Below, piece after piece: positions 54,587 to 60,000 of a DNA stretch of 60,000 nt; the stretch's first letter is position 1; each line of letters starts with the position of its first letter. Origin of the DNA: Bolinopsis microptera (Eukaryota > Ctenophora > Tentaculata > Lobata > Bolinopsidae). The position numbers and the translations under genes were made by a program. The notes below the pieces were generated by a model. The model searched no databases, was not told the origin of the DNA, and saw nothing but the letters and a program-made list of their open reading frames with translations. The DNA lies in contig NC_087083.1 of NCBI RefSeq assembly GCF_026151205.1, forward strand, positions 684,001 through 744,000, written 5' to 3'.

Positions 54587-57500
54587 ACCTATTTAGTTAA
54601 TGTATACGACTCTCCAACCAATGGTTCTTTCAAGAAGCGGAGAAGAGATATAGAAATTGAAGTCAGCAACTCAACTCTAGAACACCTCCAAGAATTCCTG
54701 GCAGATATACCGCTCAGCGAGGATGTCATTCTTCTCGGTGACTTTAACGCTAGAACTGGCACAATGGATGACATGATGTCTGACAATAGACACCTGAAAG
54801 ACTACGAACTTAACGCCCATTACTGCAAACAGCTGACGAAACGCAATAACTCGGACCTTAAGCTGAACACAAACGGGCGACCCTTCATCGAACTCCTGCA
54901 AACAACTGGTCTAGTCATTCTCAATGGTAGGACCCTGGGTGACATTTTTGGTGCACCCACTTGTATTCAACGCCACGGTGTTAGCACTGTTGACTATATC
55001 TGCGTATCCACGAGTCTCCACGATAAAATTCGCCAACTCAAAATCGAGAGCATATATCAGTACTCCGATCACAGGCCACTCTCTATGACTATCTCTACCA
55101 ATCATCTAAAGAGGATCTCTACCAGTTTTGACACTAAAGACATCCAGGATGCACCCAAATCCTTCAAATGGAACAGATCAGAGAATCTCTCTGCTGACTC
55201 AGCAACCCAGTTTCGCTCGGCACAGAATGATCAGACATTTAAGGACAAAATAGAACACCTCCTTAACCAACCAGCGAACACAGCAGACGAAGCAACACGG
55301 CTCAATAGAGATTTGGTCGCAACATACCACAACCTTGCGAATTCGGTTACTACAACCAAACGTGGAACACGTACTAACAAGAAAAAATGGTTTGATCTTA
55401 ACTGCATGCGTGCGAAAAGTGAGGCTAGCAGAGCTGACAGGAATGCAAATCGCAACCCACACAGCAATTTCCTTCGCAATCAGCACTTTCTCAAAAAAAA
55501 GGAGTACCGGGCTATTAAGAGAACGAAAAAGGGGAAATATCTGTTCGAGATGAATCAAACGATAAACGAAAGTGGTAATGTTAACTGGGCGGCACTCAAG
55601 CAACTGTCCGAACAACACAAAGATGAAGAGCCATTTGACATTTATGATCTTCTCCTCTTTCATAAATTTTTTAACGACCTTTACAACCGTAAGTGTAGTA
55701 AGAATCACCACGCAGATGATGACGTCGTCTCTACTCCCAGTCCCACAACCGACGAGCTGCAGAACACTAAAAACCTAGTCGACACTTTGAATCGAGACTT
55801 CACCTTACAGGAGACAAAAGATGCGATCAAGAAACTGAAGAACAACAAGAGTGTGTCCGATGACCTGATATCAAACGAGATGCTGAAAAACTCCAACGAG
55901 CAACTCCAACTTGTTCTAGTTAAGCTTTTCAATGCCTGTCTTCAGTGTGGAACCTACCCTTGGAACAACTCTATCACCACTCCACTCCATAAAAAGGGTG
56001 ACCGTCAGAACCCCGATAACTATCGGGCCATTACCATTGGCAGCTGTCTTGGCAAGCTATTTTCGAACTTGTTCCTTAAACGGCTGATAGAATTTAGGGA
56101 AATAGCTTGTCCCGACCGACCGTATCAACTGGGATTCAGGAGTGGAGCACAATGTAATGACCACTTGCTCACCCTGAACACTATCATAGAGAAATATGTC
56201 AAAAAAGAGAAGAAGCGACTATTTGCCTGCTTCGTCGATTATCGGAAGGCATTTGACAGTGTATGCAGGGATGCACTTCTGTTCAAACTGGGCAACATGG
56301 GTCTCTTAGGCAATTTCTTCACTTGCATCAGCCACATGTATAACAACTCGTCAACCCGAGTTAAGCTGATCCAAAAGCTCTCCGCTGCTATCGACGTTAC
56401 CATCGGCACAGAACAAGGGCACCCGATGTCCCCTGAGCTCTTCAAAGTTTATATCCACGAGCTTTCCATCAGACTGGAACAAATCGAAGAGTTGAATGTC
56501 CCAATTTTAAACGGCATCAAAGTAAGCCACCTCCTATGGGCTGACGACTTAGTCCTCCTAGCACTTGACGCGTTCAGCCTACAATCGTTGCTGAATTGCT
56601 TGCACGACTATGCAGAAAAATGGGAGTTATCAGTGAACATCGACAAAACCAGTGTGATGGTCTTCAATACAAGCTCACGAACACTTAAATGTTCTTATGG
56701 CTTTAAACTAGGAAGCCTGGACATTATACCAGTAAAAAGATACTGCTATCTCGGAATCCAATTCTCTCTGAATGGATCGTTTAAGCAAGCTATCGACGAA
56801 CTTAGGAACTACGCTCATTCTTCTCAATGAGGCGAATTATCAACACGAAAGCGCTCACTACCAGCACGATGCTTAAACTCATCGATAGTCTAGTAAAGCC
56901 TGTAGCGACCTATGCATGTCCCGTCTGGCTCTCATCAACAAACATCGTAAAGGCTATCCTGTCGAAAAAAGAAGAAGTTAGCCTGCCCAAATCTGCAGCT
57001 AAAGATCCGCTCGAAACAACTCATCTGAAGATTCTCAAATGGATACTAGGCGTTCACAAGAAAGCTAATAACAACTTCTGCTATGGTGACACTGGTAGAA
57101 CCCCCTGGACAGTTACCGTCATTCCCCAATGTTTAGCTTACTTCCATCGGGCATCCCTGGCGGTAGAAGGTAACGTGAACACTCTTTTGCACCACACCTT
57201 CCAAGAGCAAAAGCTACTGAATCTAACCTGGTATGATGCGTGGTCAACTATTGCCAAGATGAGTACAGTCTCCAAGCCGCAGTTATCACCCACCCTAGAC
57301 GCTTGTGAGTACATACATTAGACATTTGTTGACCATTGGAAGAGAGATCTCCTCAACCAGCCCAAAATGTCTTTCTACACAGCGGTTAAATTCGAGTTTG
57401 GCGAAGAACCCTATTTACAGCTCCCCTGCCGGCTTAAAAGGGTCAATATTGCTAAACTCCGATCTAGCAGTCACGATCTTAGGATAGAAAAAGGTCGCTA

Positions 57501-57822
57501 CACCAAAGATCAACTCAACACAGCTCTTAAAACGTGTCGCTTCTGCTGCTCCTCAGAAACGGATGTCATACGTTTTTTAGAGGAGCTCCCCTTCTTTGAA
57601 ACTCCTATTCTAGAAACCGAAGACCACGTCCTAACTGAGTGCCCCTACTACCATCAACTCAGGTCCAACCTCTCTGACAACCTCAAAAGCCTGTTGATGC
57701 TAAAAGAATATGGAGCAATAATGAACTCACCCCATATAAAAGAGTTCGGGAAGTACCTTACAGACTCCTCAAATCTACGTAATCCTCCTAAAACGTCCCT
57801 TAACCCTCGCAAACAGATGTAG
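54587..57822 (+). pseudogene. Element B copy 2 ORF: endonuclease and reverse transcriptase with two lesions
   Basis: The endonuclease remainder ('LLGDFNARTGT' near 54735, 'YSDHRPLSM' near 55062) is followed by a Lys-rich linker and RT. RT motifs: 'PLHKKGDRQNPDNYRAI' near 55984, 'QLGFRSGAQC' near 56125, 'CFVDYRKAFDSV' near 56229 (catalytic Asp), 'GTEQGHPMSPELF' near 56404 and 'LLWADDLVLLA' near 56532 (Asp pair). Relative to copy 1 a 7-bp deletion near 56805 ends the first frame at 56830, and a GAG-to-TAG change makes a stop at 57319. The frame then continues to 57822 with the 'CRFCC...H.LTEC' C-terminal motif. It resembles an RTE/I-type or similar APE LINE more than element A; clade uncertain. 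Confidence 0.8.
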
Positions 57823-58042
57823 TACTCGAACTTTATTTACTGTATTACCTTAAATTATTATAGACGATCTTCTTTTATTTTCGTGAAATTGTAAACGGTT
57901 AAATTTTACTATTTTTAAATGATTCAGTTTTGATAATTTTACTTATTTATTTATTCATTTATTCATTCTTGTATAGCCAAGACGAGTCCGTTAGTGTTCT
58001 CTCTGGTAATTTTATGTTTAATCCTTTAATCCTGTTTAATCC
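54587..58042 (+). mobile_element. Element B copy 2: LINE, nearly complete ORF, 5'-truncated
   Basis: Starts inside the endonuclease ('LVNVYDSP') and ends in a TTTAATCCTG short tail repeat at 58042. The ~220-bp 3' UTR includes an (ATTC/ATTT)n microsatellite that differs in length from copy 1. A leading endonuclease segment is missing, so the copy is 5'-truncated. No clear target-site duplication. Confidence 0.8.
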
Positions 58043-58200
58043 ATAATCACCCAGTCAATTTTGTTAACGAAATACACAAAATGCTTGATAACTTCATTAT
58101 TTCTAATCCGTTTTGCCTCATGTTTTCAGATCATATGCAACATTTAACCCTTATCATACTGGGGGTGGGTTGATTCGTCCATCCCTCCTGTTCAGTAACA
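58043..58200. repeat. Fragment similar to the interior of the 31.9-kb MITE
   Basis: The run TTGATAACTTC, A-T-T, TCTAATCCG, TTTTGC, TTTTCAGATCATAT parallels 32143-32210 in the same order. It may be part of the site into which element B inserted. Confidence 0.45.
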
Positions 58201-58949
58201 AATAAATGTTACTTAATAAATTTCAATTTTAGATTGACTTATATGACTTTTATCAGCATCATCTCCTCTATCAGCCATATTATTTTTATCGACAAGTTTC
58301 AATCGGCCGGAGAGCTATTAGCATAATTATGCCGAAATTGCTTCATTTTAGTGCAATTTTTGCTCTCTAGCCTATTAGTGATTTTGCTTCCTATATTAGA
58401 GCTGAACACGTGGTATACTGCGTCACATCACGTGATACAGGAGCTCTGGGACCAAATTGAGGTTCCTAGTGAACAGCATAGTGGGTCTAGCACTTCACCC
58501 TTTCATGCACGTCAATGGCTAATCCAATCAAGCTTACACTCAACTCAACACACTTGAGCCGACCGCTTGAACACCTATAGTTTACGAGAAACAATATGAC
58601 AAATCTAAAAATTTGAATAAATGTTTCAAGAAATTGTTAAAATAATGTTAATTAGTAGAAGAACCAATGGCAACCTAAAGTTTATGTATCTTTTCGACCT
58701 TCTATTGAAAGGTTTTATTGTTAGCCAGTAAAAATATCTCCAATTCGTCTGAATGTTTAACTTCAACTGCAAGTGGTGTTGTAAATTATTTGAACGGGTT
58801 ACAACAACAATAACATCAATGTACAGATTAACCTGAAACGTCAAGGATACCATGACCAACGCTCGAATCGTTGAATTCATGGGAAAACTTATCTTGAACT
58901 TCTTATGAATAACAAGTACACCTACATTAGCATAACTGACAAGGTTGAG
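58201..58949. other. Non-coding spacer
   Basis: Short frames at 58351-58557 and, on the minus strand, 58880-58626 have no recognisable motif. Confidence 0.4.
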
Positions 58950-59720
58950 ATGTGTGCTTTCATTGACCTTATCTACTTTCGGGGAGAGGAGCTGCCCTTG
59001 ACGATCTGCGGACTACTCACTTTCTGACGGACTTTCCAGCATTTCCTGCGGTGATGTCTAGGAACAGATTCTTCTTTCTGTCGACGAAAATAACATTTGA
59101 AACTAAAGAGTTGCGACACGATAGAGCAGAGCATTGGAAAAAAGACTGGTTCACGGCAATTCGAAAGTTTTACGAAAAGTGCCAAGCTAATTTCGCCACG
59201 GCACTAATACCTGAACAATACCTCTCAGTTGATGAATGCCTGTATCCGACTTGAAAGCGCATCAGTTTTCTCCAGTGCATGAAGAGCAAACCAGCAAAGT
59301 ATGGTATTCTCTTCAAATCACTTTAAGTTCTCAACTCGGTGATATACACGTACACCTATCAAGCCCATTAGACCTTGCCCGTGCCCTCTTCATTCCTGCT
59401 ATTAGAAACAGGTCCTTGCACGGCCTTAGCACCTGGACCCTTACCAACTGAGTGTTACTTAGAGACCGAAGACCCTAAGTTTCTGAGGAGTACGGATCAT
59501 GATACAAGTCGTGACCCAAACACACCATTGCTTCCCTTGGTGAGTCCAGGTCTGCCTAGTCGGTGTGTTCAGTGTGTAAAGGACGCATCGCAGGACCTGG
59601 TTACAAGAAGAAGGTCTGCGGTTTGTCGAAGGTCAAAAGTCAGTGTCAAAGTTGTGGACTTAGAATGTGCACGAAGGTTCATCTTATTTCATAATGTGAC
59701 CCGTGTAAATGAACCATCAA
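58950..59720 (+). pseudogene. piggyBac-type transposase relic
   Basis: Shifting plus-strand frames preserve the family order: 'AFIDLIYFRGEEL' near 58958 and 'MSRNRFFFL' near 59054 (compare the M-S-x-x-R-F block). Then 'HWKKDWFTAIRKFYEKC' near 59130, and 'PEQYLSVDECLYP' near 59212, containing the S-x-D-E catalytic aspartate. 'KPAKYGI' follows near 59290, and a C-terminal cysteine-rich segment ('RCVQCVKD...C.R...C') near 59560-59680. A stop after 'DECLYPT' and an internal deletion show it is inactive. No TTAA-flanked terminal repeats were identified. Confidence 0.65.
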
Positions 59721-60000
59721 TTCTTTCGTACGAATACTCATATCCAATTTTTTTTACACCGATTATGATCGAAAAATTGACCTTATTTTTAAATTTCGTT
59801 TGTTTGAGTCTTTCCTAAAATTTATTTACCTTGATAATGAAATTTGGAGTAAAGTCGCATAGTTCACAACTTTCAAATTTACACACATACACTCATGTTT
59901 GCGATTGACCAATCCCTGCAGCGTTCTGCAAAATTTAACTCAATTTATAAAACAAGCACTCCTTATACGGGCTGATTTGGGATGGGTTGATTCAACCCAT
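59721..60000. other. Non-coding window end
   Basis: AT-rich. The last bases (ATGGGTTGATTCAACCCAT) form a near-perfect short inverted repeat cut by the window edge. Confidence 0.4.

Overview
The window is nuclear DNA from an invertebrate metazoan. The evidence is spliced-looking genes with GT/AG junctions, a seven-transmembrane receptor with LDL-receptor class A repeats, AT-rich non-coding DNA, and a dense load of non-LTR retrotransposons, MITEs, a piggyBac relic and satellites. There are no bacterial operons, rRNAs or recognisable tRNAs. The species cannot be fixed from sequence alone; a cnidarian or another non-vertebrate marine animal would fit.

Layout. 1-8.07 kb holds no convincing gene. 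It contains a 1.6 kb element with ~225-bp inverted arms, a run of G tracts, two tandem satellites and several diverged copies of one dispersed repeat. 8.07-13.1 kb is a CR1/Jockey-like LINE (element A) split by an antisense, 5'-truncated copy of another LINE (element B). 13.98-16 kb is an R2-like reverse-transcriptase relic on the minus strand. 16.1-20.3 kb is bracketed by two copies of one repeat and holds a 27-bp minisatellite, a decayed LINE ORF1 and a badly decayed minisatellite block. 20.44-27.81 kb is a large LDLa/7TM receptor gene whose extracellular exon is split by a 3,985-bp antisense LINE (element C) with a 6-bp target-site duplication; removing the insert restores the reading frame exactly. 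27.87-31.5 kb is an acidic repeat ORF followed by a decayed B-family LINE (element E). 31.88-33.55 kb has a MITE with homopolymer ends and an intact 286-residue LINE ORF1-type protein with no ORF2 beside it.

34.5-45.1 kb may be one gene. It has two copies of a promoter-like 280-bp module, each followed by a strong splice donor, then short candidate coding exons, then a ~6.5-kb terminal exon. That exon encodes hundreds of degenerate repeats of the type P-A-V-E-V-E-T and is followed by a poly(A) signal. It is broken by many small indels, either decay or sequencing error.

45.2-60 kb is gene-poor: a possible GPCR TM7 remnant, LINE relics F and D (D carries a MITE with TA duplications), two exons of a possible small secreted protein, a satellite carrying a 108-bp foldback, a nearly complete but disabled element B, and a piggyBac transposase relic. 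Host genes are few; most of the window is transposon-derived. Small frameshifts recur in independent features, so base-level quality should be checked before calling any frameshift biological.
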